A stretch of DNA of 36,036 nt from Methylotenera_A sp031422335 (GTDB taxonomy: Bacteria > Pseudomonadota > Gammaproteobacteria > Burkholderiales > Methylophilaceae), in NCBI GenBank assembly GCA_031422335.1, contig JANOQW010000027.1, positions 1 through 36,036 on the forward strand, in the 5' to 3' direction. Shown one piece after another: positions 23,025-30,458 of this stretch. The notes beneath the pieces were generated by a model that had not been told where the DNA came from, searched no databases, and saw only the letters and a program-made list of their open reading frames with translations. Both the position numbers and the translations under genes were made by a program. Numbering within the stretch: position 1 is the first letter of the stretch; each line of letters begins with the position of its first letter.

Positions 23025-24908
23025 TTAGTTGTATTCAGCTAACGTAAATTCAAAAGTCGCTTCTTGGTTTTCTTTTTCAACTAAAGCGCGGCTTTCTGCT
23101 GTTTTTTGTTCAATAAGCTCGTTTACTTTTCTAATTCTATCTTCTTTATCGGCGGCCAGTTTTGCTTCTTTTTGTGCTTTAAGCGCTAGTTTTTTGTCAT
23201 CTAACTGAATGACTTGCGCACTATTAACTGATTCGTGTGCAATGTTTTTAAGTAACAACAATTCTTCCAGCACACTTTTTTCAAAGCCAACACGGGTTTC
23301 AAGGCGGCTGTTATAAATTAAATCATCTAAATATACTTGTGCAGCTGGCGTGCCCCATATATCTTCTAAACCCGCGATTAAACGGGGAAAATCCTCAAGA
23401 CGTTGTTTAGCGCTGCCTTCATCGTTACTAAAATCGGCAATGCGAATATTGAAGTGTTCTTTGCACTCGAGTGCAGTTTGCTCGTACATGGCTTGCATAT
23501 TGTCTTTGGCCAATAAATCTAACAGGAACAACCATTCGGTAACTGATTTTTTTGGATGCTCGATTAAATGATTTTGTAATAACTGAATGGCTAAGCTTGT
23601 GCGTCCGTGCGATAAAAACACATCAGCATGGTCAAGAATGTTGTTGTCGTTATTAAATTCTTCCACAGAAAATGGCGTTTGTGTTTCTGCAGTTGCAGGC
23701 GCAAACAAGCTATCAGTTTCAGCTTCATTCATTGCAAAATTCTGAGTCGTGCCTTTAATTTCTTTGTTATTTTCTTGGTCTTTATCAAGGTCAAAAAAGC
23801 TGTCGCTAATGTTGAGTGCAACTACAGGATTGAGATATTCAGCCCCTAACGCTAATTCTGCATCCTCAAATAGTTGCTCTTGGCGACGTAAGCGCCATTT
23901 ATTGGCAATATTAAAGCTGCTAAATAGTAGTGCACCACCTAAAATATAACCCAGCCAATCTAAGCTACTTTTGGCCGAGCTTGCAGTTTCTAGTTGTTGT
24001 AATTGCGCTTGGTTTGCAGTTTTAAGTGTTTGGTTGTTTTGCGATAATTGATCAATTTGGCTTTTTAAATGCACCATGCGCTTATTCATCACCGCCACTT
24101 CGTCTTGTATTTCAATATCGCCAGCCAGTGCATTTTGCAATGGCACTGGCGCGTTTTCTGGTGTAAATTGCAGTTGCATGTCCATGCGTAATTGCGGATT
24201 ATTGGAAGGCATGACAGACATTTCGCCACCAGAAATACTCAAACGTGGTTTGGCTTCTTTTGCGACATCATTTTTTGGCTCAGCACGTACAACATCAACT
24301 GGTTTCACATCGTAGCCTGCTGTAAGCACAATTTCTTTTGTTAGTGCTTTAGTTGCTGTTACTTTAGTTTTAATCGTTTTTGCAGACTTTTTATTGGCTT
24401 TGGCTACTTTTACCGATTGCGGCGCTTTAGTAGCTGCAACTGTGCTTGCATCTGCAAGCTTGGCTTGGTCATTTTCAAATATAGTCTCTGTGCTAGTTTC
24501 TAGGCTGTTTTCAACATCCGTGCTTAGTGGCGGGTCTAGCAACAGCACGTAATCGCGGCGTATATTAGCATCACACTCTGCGGCAATGCTCAGGTTCATA
24601 ATCGGTTCATTCAGCACTTGGTTGGTTGTCACTGTCAAAATTGCGACATCATCGACAGCTTTTGAAAGTTTAAAATTAGCGCTATTAATTTGATTGTCGG
24701 CAGAGCCATCATTCATCACGCGAAAGCAATCGACATTTTTAAGCTCGCTAGCGCCTTGCACTTTAATGCTGGCGCGCAGTGGCTGCCCCAAGTGCGAATT
24801 CACCTCTACATTACCTAGCCCAAGCGCGAACACATTGGTTTGCGCGCTCATTGCTAATAGCGCGATGGCAGTTTTAACGGCCTGTTTAAGTGTATAATTT
24901 GCTTGCAT
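23025..24908 (-). CDS. FimV-family protein
   Basis: 627 residues from ATG 24908 (MQANYTLKQAVKTAIALLAM); the open frame extends 46 codons further, but a signal peptide and AGG ribosome-binding site fit 24908. Order: signal peptide (1 to ~28, ending VFA), FimV N-terminal domain (LGLGNVEVNSHLGQPLRASI and a CxxF/AEC pattern, to ~125), a long Lys/Ala-rich linker, coiled coil (~269-305), membrane helix (~316-335), acidic cytoplasmic part, and a C-terminal domain (~424-556) shared with the protein at 2705-4132. The charged tail is coiled-coil-like. FimV relatives organise the cell pole and type IV pili. It stands alone, divergent from rplM. Confidence 0.85.
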   Translation of the reverse strand: MQANYTLKQAVKTAIALLAMSAQTNVFALGLGNVEVNSHLGQPLRASIKVQGASELKNVDCFRVMNDGSADNQINSANFKLSKAVDDVAILTVTTNQVLNEPIMNLSIAAECDANIRRDYVLLLDPPLSTDVENSLETSTETIFENDQAKLADASTVAATKAPQSVKVAKANKKSAKTIKTKVTATKALTKEIVLTAGYDVKPVDVVRAEPKNDVAKEAKPRLSISGGEMSVMPSNNPQLRMDMQLQFTPENAPVPLQNALAGDIEIQDEVAVMNKRMVHLKSQIDQLSQNNQTLKTANQAQLQQLETASSAKSSLDWLGYILGGALLFSSFNIANKWRLRRQEQLFEDAELALGAEYLNPVVALNISDSFFDLDKDQENNKEIKGTTQNFAMNEAETDSLFAPATAETQTPFSVEEFNNDNNILDHADVFLSHGRTSLAIQLLQNHLIEHPKKSVTEWLFLLDLLAKDNMQAMYEQTALECKEHFNIRIADFSNDEGSAKQRLEDFPRLIAGLEDIWGTPAAQVYLDDLIYNSRLETRVGFEKSVLEELLLLKNIAHESVNSAQVIQLDDKKLALKAQKEAKLAADKEDRIRKVNELIEQKTAESRALVEKENQEATFEFTLAEYN

Positions 24909-25065
24909 TTTATTTACCTGTCCATCAAGTATAAAGCTAACTGTTTGTTGTTGTAACTGTCTGTAAAGTACTGGTTGATGGGACAAAAGCAATCGGCGTG
25001 CCAACTTGTATTTTGGCTGTTTTATGTAGAGTGCTAAAAAACCCAAAATAATGCGTGCTTTGCAA

Positions 25066-25095
25066 TTGACAAGCTTTAGCGCAAAAGCATATAAT
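25066..25095 (+). promoter_or_regulatory. Sigma70 promoter of rplM-rpsI
   Basis: TTGACA (25066-25071), 18-bp spacer, TATAAT (25090-25095): both hexamers are perfect. Transcription would start near 25102-25104, giving a leader of about 49 nt before the chosen rplM ATG. The strength fits a ribosomal protein operon. Confidence 0.85.
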
Positions 25096-25151
25096 CCGCC
25101 CTCTTGATTTTTTTACGCTGTGCATTTGGCATGGTGCTTGGATTTTTGAAT

Positions 25152-25595
25152 ATGAATATTTTTTCTGGCAAAACATTTTCGGCTAAATCGCACGAAGTGC
25201 AACGCGATTGGTTTGTAATCGACGCAACTGATTTAGTACTTGGCCGTTTGGCAAGTGCTTGTGCGCACCGTTTGCGCGGTAAACACAAAACCATTTACAC
25301 GCCGCACACAGATACTGGCGATTATTTGGTCATTATTAATGCTGACAAAATTAAAGTCACTGGCGCTAAAGCTGATGGCAAGCTTTACCATAGTCACTCT
25401 GGTTATCCAGGCGGCATCAGCACCACTACATTTGCAAAAATGCAAGATAAGTTTCCAGGTCGCGCATTAGAAAAAGCAGTAAAAGGCATGTTGCCAAAAG
25501 GCCCATTGGGTTATGCAATGGCTAAAAAATTAAAAGTGTATGCGGGCGATAAGCACGAACACGCAGCACAACAACCAAAAGCATTGACTATTTAA
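25152..25595 (+). CDS. rplM: 50S ribosomal protein L13
   Basis: 147 residues from ATG 25152 (MNIFSGKTFSAKSHEVQRDW). The open frame is longer (25104), but its first codon coincides with the transcription start predicted from the promoter, and the known L13 N-terminus is MKTFSAK-like. GGA lies about 9 bp before the chosen ATG. Family blocks LRGKHKTIYTPH, TGDYLVIINADKI and VKGMLPKGPLG are intact. The five extra residues before KTFSAK are slightly unusual. rpsI follows after 12 bp. Confidence 0.95.
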   Translation: MNIFSGKTFSAKSHEVQRDWFVIDATDLVLGRLASACAHRLRGKHKTIYTPHTDTGDYLVIINADKIKVTGAKADGKLYHSHSGYPGGISTTTFAKMQDKFPGRALEKAVKGMLPKGPLGYAMAKKLKVYAGDKHEHAAQQPKALTI

Positions 25596-25607
25596 AGGCT
25601 TAAAAGA

Positions 25608-26000
25608 ATGATTGGTAAATATAATTATGGTACAGGCCGCCGCAAAAGCTCAGTAGCGCGCGTGTTTATGAAGGTTGGTAAAGGCAATATCGTGGTAAAC
25701 GATAAACCTGTTGATGAATATTTCTCACGTGTAACAGCACGCATGATTTTGCGTCAGCCACTAGAGTTAACGAACAATTTAACCAGCTTTGATATTATGA
25801 TTAATGTGATTGGTGGTGGTGAATCTGGCCAAGCTGGTGCTGTGCGTCATGGCATTACACGTGCTTTGATCGATCACGATGCCACATTGAAAAGTGCGCT
25901 ATCACAAGCTGGCTTTGTCACGCGCGATGCACGTGAAGTAGAGCGTAAAAAAGTGGGTTTACGCAAGGCGCGCCGTCGTAAACAATTCTCTAAACGCTAA
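25608..26000 (+). CDS. rpsI: 30S ribosomal protein S9
   Basis: 130 residues, full length. It has YGTGRRKSSVARV at the start and the basic C-terminus KKVGLRKARRRKQFSKR, whose terminal Lys-Arg reaches the P-site tRNA. It forms the usual rplM-rpsI pair and is followed by a strong terminator. Confidence 0.98.
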   Translation: MIGKYNYGTGRRKSSVARVFMKVGKGNIVVNDKPVDEYFSRVTARMILRQPLELTNNLTSFDIMINVIGGGESGQAGAVRHGITRALIDHDATLKSALSQAGFVTRDAREVERKKVGLRKARRRKQFSKR

Positions 26001-26023
26001 TATTATTCAGCGTCAAGAAATTA

Positions 26024-26049
26024 AAAAAGGTCGCGTTAGCGGCCTTTTT
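26024..26049 (+). terminator. Rho-independent terminator of rplM-rpsI
   Basis: Stem AAAAAGGTCGC, loop GTTA, GCGGCCTTTTT: 11 pairs including one G-U, with the T-run inside the right arm. It lies 24 bp after the rpsI stop. Confidence 0.9.
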
Positions 26050-26101
26050 CATTTATGGTTTAGTTTTATAAGATTCAGTTTTAAAAGTATTTATATTAAT
26101 T

Positions 26102-27154
26102 ATGGCAAATAAAAAAATTAAAGTAGGCATTGTTGGCGGCACTGGTTATACAGGTGTGGAGTTGTTGCGCCTGTTAGCCTTGCACCCGCAAGTAGAACTG
26201 ACCGCAATTACCTCGCGCGGTGATGCGGGCATGCCTGTGGCTGATATGTTCCCTAGTTTGCGTGGGCTGGTGAATTTAGCCTTTACAGACCCTGCTAACG
26301 CTAATTTAACTGCGTGTGATGTGGTATTTTTTGCTACGCCGCACGGTGTGGCGATGGCGCAAACGCCTACATTATTGGCCGCTGGCGTTAAGGTGATTGA
26401 TTTGGCTGCCGATTTTAGGTTACAAGATGTGGCGGTATTTGAGCAATGGTACAAAATGCCGCACAGCTGTGCCGATATTTTAAAAGACGCAGTGTATGGC
26501 ATACCCGAGTTAAATCGAGACCAAGTGAAAAATGCCAAGGTGATTGGCAACCCAGGTTGCTACCCGACGACTGTACTGTTAGGTTTGGCGCCGCTTTTAG
26601 AAAATAATTTTATTGATTTTAGCGTACCAATTATTGCCGATGCTAAATCTGGCGTATCGGGCGCGGGCAGAAAAGCCGAAGTGGCTACTTTGTTTGCCGA
26701 AGCTTCGGATAACATGAAAGCTTATGGCGTGACGGGGCATCGCCATCATCCTGAGATTCATGCGCAGTTGACTGCCATAGCCAAACAAAACGTAGCGTTT
26801 ATTTTTACGCCGCATTTGGTACCGATGATACGGGGCATGCTGTCAACTATCTATGTAAAGCTTTCTGCGGCAGGCCTGCAAGCCAATATCCATGCGGTGT
26901 TTGCGGCACGTTATCAAGCAGAGCAATTTGTCGATGTTTTGCCAATTGGTAGCATGCCTGAAACACGATCTGTACGAGGTTCCAACCAACTGCGCATTGC
27001 GCTGCACAAGCAAGCAGACTCGGATTATTTAACCATCGTCGTGGTGCAAGATAACTTGGTGAAAGGCGCGGCAGGTCAAGCGGTACAAAATATGAACATT
27101 ATGTTTGGTTTTGCCGAAAACGCAGGCTTGCAGGTGGTACCATTGTTGCCGTAA
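26102..27154 (+). CDS. argC: N-acetyl-gamma-glutamyl-phosphate reductase
   Basis: 350 residues. NADPH-dependent reduction of N-acetylglutamyl phosphate in arginine synthesis. Seen: the Rossmann start VGIVGGTGYTGVELLRLL, catalytic Cys in GNPGCYPTTVLLGL, the conserved His in GHRHHPEI, and TPHLVPMIRGMLSTIYV. ATG 26102 follows an A+T-rich gap after the rpsI terminator. The segment LQANIHAV is encoded by a stretch whose 22 bp (26876-26897) are identical to the dispersed repeat at 28480 and 29165. Confidence 0.97.
   Translation: MANKKIKVGIVGGTGYTGVELLRLLALHPQVELTAITSRGDAGMPVADMFPSLRGLVNLAFTDPANANLTACDVVFFATPHGVAMAQTPTLLAAGVKVIDLAADFRLQDVAVFEQWYKMPHSCADILKDAVYGIPELNRDQVKNAKVIGNPGCYPTTVLLGLAPLLENNFIDFSVPIIADAKSGVSGAGRKAEVATLFAEASDNMKAYGVTGHRHHPEIHAQLTAIAKQNVAFIFTPHLVPMIRGMLSTIYVKLSAAGLQANIHAVFAARYQAEQFVDVLPIGSMPETRSVRGSNQLRIALHKQADSDYLTIVVVQDNLVKGAAGQAVQNMNIMFGFAENAGLQVVPLLP
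26876..26897 (+). repeat. Repeat copy C, inside argC (22-bp exact match)
   Basis: CTGCAAGCC followed by AATATCCATGCGG, identical over 22 bp to the reverse complement of part of copy A. The core is at 26888-26897. The right arm is degenerate. It is read in a different phase from the copies in hemW and ubiC. Confidence 0.8.
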
Positions 27155-27195
27155 TGATTGTCAATTAATAAAACTTAGTTTATGCAGCTTAGTAT

Positions 27196-27558
27196 ATGAA
27201 ACCAGTCCGCCGCAATGTTCGCCGTCATTTTGGCTTAACTGCCAAGCAAGTGGCGGTGCGCTCACAACGACCTTGGTATTTTCAGGCTTTGTTGGCAGCT
27301 TTGTGTGTGGCTTTGGGCTTTGGCATAGCCTATTGGTTGCTGCACGATAGTGACAATTTGGGTGAAAAAGTAAAACAAGTGACGCAAGAAAACACCGATT
27401 TGCAAGCAAAACTGGTGGGTGCTCAAAGAGAGTTACAGGTAGAGCTAGCCACCAATAATACGCTTGCCAAAGAGCTAGCAAGCGTTCAAGATGATAATAT
27501 TAAAGCCAAAGAAGAGTTATTCTTTTATAAAAATATGCTGGGCAAGAAAACAAATTAG
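27196..27558 (+). CDS. Small inner-membrane coiled-coil protein (DUF6776-like), linked to bactofilin
   Basis: 120 residues: a basic N-terminus (MKPVRRNVRRHFG), one membrane helix (~28-47), then a periplasmic or cytoplasmic coiled coil (heptads through ENTDLQAKLVGAQRELQVEL). The tail FFYKNMLG is reminiscent of DUF6776. It lies 27 bp upstream of the bactofilin gene, a linkage also recalled in other betaproteobacteria, suggesting that it anchors or orients the bactofilin scaffold; this is inference. Confidence 0.75.
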   Translation: MKPVRRNVRRHFGLTAKQVAVRSQRPWYFQALLAALCVALGFGIAYWLLHDSDNLGEKVKQVTQENTDLQAKLVGAQRELQVELATNNTLAKELASVQDDNIKAKEELFFYKNMLGKKTN

Positions 27559-27585
27559 TACGCTTTAAAGATGTGAGGAAAAAGT

Positions 27586-27969
27586 ATGTTTTTTAAAAAA
27601 GCCAACAAAATAGATAACCGTATCGACACGCTAGTGGGCGCCGATACGCGCATTGAAGGCGATTTAAGCTTTAGCGGCGGTTTGCGTGTTGATGGCGCAA
27701 TTCGTGGTGACGTGACCGAGCAAAACGGCAACCCAAGCACCTTAATATTAAGCGAGCATGGCAAAATTGAAGGCGGCGTGACTGCCGCCAAAATTGTGCT
27801 TAACGGCAAAGTGGTGGGCACAGTGATGTCTAGCCATTTTGTTGAGCTGCAAACCAAAGCGCGCATCACCGGCGATTTACATTACAAATCGCTCGAAATG
27901 CACACTGGCGCGGTGATAGAAGGTAAGTTGGTGTATATGGGTGACAATATGCAAGAAGAACCGCAATAA
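27586..27969 (+). CDS. Bactofilin (polymer-forming cytoskeletal protein)
   Basis: 127 residues, a single bactofilin beta-helix: DTLVGADTRIEGDLSFSGGL, VDGAIRGDV, GGVTAAKIVLNGKVVGTV and ITGDLHYKSLEM show the short hydrophobic repeats of the fold. Bactofilins form nucleotide-free filaments that scaffold envelope enzymes. A ribosome-binding site GAGGAAAAA precedes the ATG. It is the likely partner of the upstream membrane protein. The M23 peptidase at 32963 is a distant potential client, as bactofilins are often linked with such enzymes. Confidence 0.93.
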   Translation: MFFKKANKIDNRIDTLVGADTRIEGDLSFSGGLRVDGAIRGDVTEQNGNPSTLILSEHGKIEGGVTAAKIVLNGKVVGTVMSSHFVELQTKARITGDLHYKSLEMHTGAVIEGKLVYMGDNMQEEPQ

Positions 27970-28034
27970 GCTTGCAATTTTGAACAATTAGCCCAATATA
28001 GTAGTCTGAACAATAGTAGTTTAAGGAGTCAACC

Positions 28035-28400
28035 ATGAACACAGTAGTCGACATACCAGATGTTGAAATGCCAACCCCGCTTATTTTTACTGATAATGCG
28101 GCTAAAAAAGTCAAAGAACTGATTGAAGAAGAAGGCTCGCCTGATCTTAAACTGCGCGTGTTTGTTAGCGGCGGCGGTTGTTCGGGCTTTCAATATGGCT
28201 TTACCTTTGAAGAAGAAGTGAATGAAGACGACACGCAAGTGATGAAAGATACGGTGACTTTGTTAATCGACCCAATGAGCCTGCAATATTTAATGGGCGC
28301 AGAAATTGATTATCAAGATAACTTACAAGGCTCACAATTTGTGATTCGCAACCCACAAGCGCAAAGCACTTGTGGCTGCGGTAGCTCATTTTCTGTATAA
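28035..28400 (+). CDS. erpA: Iron-sulfur cluster insertion protein ErpA
   Basis: 121-residue A-type carrier that delivers Fe-S clusters to apo-proteins. The three Cys ligands are present: C49 (SGGGCSGFQYGF) and C113, C115 (STCGCGSSFSV). A strong ribosome-binding site AAGGAG is 8 bp before the ATG. A rho-independent terminator follows 11 bp after the stop. Confidence 0.96.
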   Translation: MNTVVDIPDVEMPTPLIFTDNAAKKVKELIEEEGSPDLKLRVFVSGGGCSGFQYGFTFEEEVNEDDTQVMKDTVTLLIDPMSLQYLMGAEIDYQDNLQGSQFVIRNPQAQSTCGCGSSFSV

Positions 28401-28411
28401 GATTTTAGTAT

Positions 28412-28441
28412 AAAAAAGCCAAGCTTTTGCTTGGCTTTTTT
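28412..28441 (+). terminator. Rho-independent terminator of erpA
   Basis: AAAAAAGCCAAGC, loop TTTT, GCTTGGCTTTTTT: a perfect 13-bp stem with terminal T-run. The flanking A-run makes it able to work in both directions. Confidence 0.93.
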
Positions 28442-28479
28442 ATTGTAAACTACTAAATTTTAATACCGAGAGAAAACAC

Positions 28480-28518
28480 ATGCTCTGCAAGCCGCATGGA
28501 TATTGGCTTGCAGAGCAT
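28480..28518 (-). repeat. 39-bp palindromic repeat, copy A (upstream of GDSL gene)
   Basis: ATGCTCTGCAAGCC (28480-28493), 11-bp centre GCATGGATATT, GGCTTGCAGAGCAT (28505-28518): a perfect 14-bp inverted repeat. The non-palindromic centre holds the core ATCCATGCGG on the minus strand (28492-28501). It ends 15 bp before the GDSL gene start, and the inverted partner (copy E, 29165-29203) lies just past its stop. Related sequence is found in hemW, ubiC, argC and, weakly, anmK. Confidence 0.9.
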
Positions 28519-28533
28519 ATTAATAAGGTACAC

Positions 28534-29157
28534 ATGAAAAAACTGTTTTTAACACTATTTTTATTGTTGTTGGCTGCTTGCAGCGCCGACAAGCCTAAAT
28601 ATGCTGCTATTCCGCAAGGCGCGACCGTGCTTATTTTGGGCGATAGTTTAAGTTATGGCACAGGCGCTAATGAAGGCGAAGATTACCCAACATTACTTAC
28701 CACAAGCACGGGCTGGAACATCATCAACGAAGGCGTGCCAGGCGACACCACAGCAGGCGGGCTAGCGCGTTTGCCTGATTTACTAGAAGTTTACCAACCA
28801 AAGTTGTTGATAGTAGAGCTGGGCGGTAACGATTTGCTGCATCAAACCTCACCCACTGAGATTACGCAGAACTTAAACAGCATATTGGGGCTGGCCAAAG
28901 CGCAAGGTATTCAAACAATCTTGGTGGCCATTCCAGCAATTAGTCCACTAAAAGCAGTGGTGGGCAATTTGTCCGATCATCCTTTGTATGAAAAGCTGGC
29001 TAAGGAAACCAACACGCCACTGATTGCAGATGTGTTTTCAGACGTACTTTCAGATAGGGCTTTAAAAGCCGACCAGATACACGCAAATGCAAAAGGTTAT
29101 GCTGTGGTGAGTGAGAAGTTAGGTGAAAAATTGAAAGAATTAGGCTATTTAAATTAG
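28534..29157 (+). CDS. GDSL-type esterase/lysophospholipase lipoprotein (TesA-like)
   Basis: 207 residues from ATG 28534 (ribosome-binding AAGG 6 bp upstream). The open frame extends to 28480, but that part is the palindromic repeat. Lipoprotein signal: MKKLFLTLFLLLLAAC, with lipobox LAAC and C16 as the lipidated residue. SGNH blocks: GDSLS (S38), GDTT-type Gly block, ELGGNDLL (Asn) and DQIHANAKGY (Asp-His pair). Close in pattern to TesA/arylesterase, acting on acyl esters or thioesters at the periplasmic face of a membrane. It is alone between repeat copies A and E, which face each other. Confidence 0.9.
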   Translation: MKKLFLTLFLLLLAACSADKPKYAAIPQGATVLILGDSLSYGTGANEGEDYPTLLTTSTGWNIINEGVPGDTTAGGLARLPDLLEVYQPKLLIVELGGNDLLHQTSPTEITQNLNSILGLAKAQGIQTILVAIPAISPLKAVVGNLSDHPLYEKLAKETNTPLIADVFSDVLSDRALKADQIHANAKGYAVVSEKLGEKLKELGYLN

Positions 29158-29164
29158 TTTGATG

Positions 29165-29203
29165 ATGCTCTGAGAGGCAATATCCATGCGGGTTGTAGAG
29201 CAT
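29165..29203 (+). repeat. 39-bp repeat, copy E (downstream of GDSL gene)
   Basis: Matches the reverse complement of copy A at 34 of 39 positions, with core ATCCATGCGG at 29182-29191 and outer arms ATGCTCTG and AGAGCAT. It begins 8 bp after the GDSL gene stop. Its orientation is opposite to copy A, so the gene sits in an inverted-repeat bracket. Confidence 0.88.
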
Positions 29204-29213
29204 GATTAGTTTT

Positions 29214-30407
29214 TTAGGTGTGCCAGACGACATATTCTTCCTTAATTACTCCAACTATCACAACATACTCCCGCACGTTAAATTGACCAAATAATCGGAC
29301 GTAGACATGAATCTCATTATTTTCGATGATATTCAAAGTTAGCCCATGTAGACCTTCGTTTGACACAATTGAATCACCCTCAACTGACCCGACCCAGCGT
29401 CCGATGTCACTTGATTCCCCTCGAATAGCTGGAAGAACATAGGCATTGGATATTGCGTCAAGTCCTAGCACTAGAACAGCATATCCATATGCGATCTTTC
29501 CAATCAGTTTTGCAAACATTACAGGACTAAAATCAATCAGAGTTTTGGCAACATCGAACTCACCACCATATTTTTTAGCTAATATAGCAAGTGGTAGCCC
29601 CGATATTTGTATTGGCTCAACTTTGCTTACTGTCACTCCCGAAGTGTATTTGTCACCGCTCAAATGCGCTGGGGTAGCCAACACAACATGGATTAAGAAT
29701 AATGGGCACTCATTTGCAGGAACCATGACTTTTTTCTGGCGCCCTTGGTGTTCCAGCCATAGCGGAAATTTTGTTGGCCTTTGCCTTTTACGACGAGTTT
29801 GTAAGCCCAAAACAATTCTTGGTCCTATAAGTGCACAGCGTAGAGCATCTAACTCGAAACATGAGGTAATTCCTGCACATGACTTACAACTGGCTTCGTG
29901 TAAAAGTAAGTTGCCACTGTTATCGCTGGTAATTGTCAACCCTAGGGGGATGATATGTTCTTTAGAAAGAGGACTCACTTGAGAAAAACAGTAGATACAT
30001 TGACCTATAAGTCGTTGCCTTTGAAACTCCTGTTTTTTTTGAGGAGTAGGTATGAACACAAGATTATGTGAGAATTGAATAAAAGATTCATCTCCTGTCA
30101 TGGAAATCTCTAGGGTTGGTGCGTCTAATACAACCTCTATTCGGCTACCACGGCGAATGTCCACAGGCGATAACAGAAGTGGTCCAAGAGTCAGTTCTAA
30201 GTGAGTACCAATTAGTTGAGTTTTACCTTCAGTCGCAGGAAGGAGATTCGCTAATATTTGAGCATTATATGAGGTGACATATGCGCTCAATGACCACTTA
30301 TGCGCTGAACTTACAGCGACCAACTGTTTAGCCAGTAATCTTACAGTAATAGTTCCCTCGAGCCGTTGAGGCTCGAGAGGTGGCGTGATATGGCTTCGTG
30401 CAGGCAT
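29214..30407 (-). CDS. HNH-like zinc-motif protein, probable accessory nuclease
   Basis: 397 residues, family not firmly recognised. A zinc/HNH-type core lies in the middle: CIYC (C137, C140), SKEHIIPLGL (E150-H151), then ASCKSC (C174, C177), the layout of stand-alone HNH proteins with C-x2-C...EH...C-x2-C. The final HNH His/Asn is not obvious, so activity is uncertain. The ~130-residue N-terminus and ~200-residue C-terminus match nothing I know. ATG 30407 has GAGGTG at a good distance. A CTCGAGCC-GTTGA-GGCTCGAG hairpin (30357-30377) lies 10-17 codons into the gene. Position between a repeat-bracketed gene and gltA suggests an acquired gene; a defence role is only a guess. Confidence 0.6.
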   Translation of the reverse strand: MPARSHITPPLEPQRLEGTITVRLLAKQLVAVSSAHKWSLSAYVTSYNAQILANLLPATEGKTQLIGTHLELTLGPLLLSPVDIRRGSRIEVVLDAPTLEISMTGDESFIQFSHNLVFIPTPQKKQEFQRQRLIGQCIYCFSQVSPLSKEHIIPLGLTITSDNSGNLLLHEASCKSCAGITSCFELDALRCALIGPRIVLGLQTRRKRQRPTKFPLWLEHQGRQKKVMVPANECPLFLIHVVLATPAHLSGDKYTSGVTVSKVEPIQISGLPLAILAKKYGGEFDVAKTLIDFSPVMFAKLIGKIAYGYAVLVLGLDAISNAYVLPAIRGESSDIGRWVGSVEGDSIVSNEGLHGLTLNIIENNEIHVYVRLFGQFNVREYVVIVGVIKEEYVVWHT

Positions 30408-30458
30408 AACGTCACACCTCTAGTTTTTACCTAGATTAGTGGCACCTTATTACAATGA

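Noticed and set aside
24170..24200. GTCCATGCGTAATTGC in the FimV-like gene as another repeat copy
   Set aside because: Two mismatches in the core and no extended similarity.
24909..25046. 46-codon N-terminal extension of the FimV-like protein
   Set aside because: It would bury the signal peptide; the ATG at 24908 has a ribosome-binding site and the expected N-terminus.
25104..25151. Longer rplM start
   Set aside because: It coincides with the transcription start predicted from the consensus promoter, and L13 proteins begin near MKTFSAK.
28480..28533. Longest-frame start of the GDSL gene, adding an MLCKPHGYWLAEH-type leader
   Set aside because: These codons are the palindromic repeat; a lipoprotein signal and a ribosome-binding site start at 28534.
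29446..29982. 178-codon antisense open frame in the HNH-like gene
   Set aside because: Opposite strand of a gene with zinc-motif features and a good ribosome-binding site; no recognisable product.
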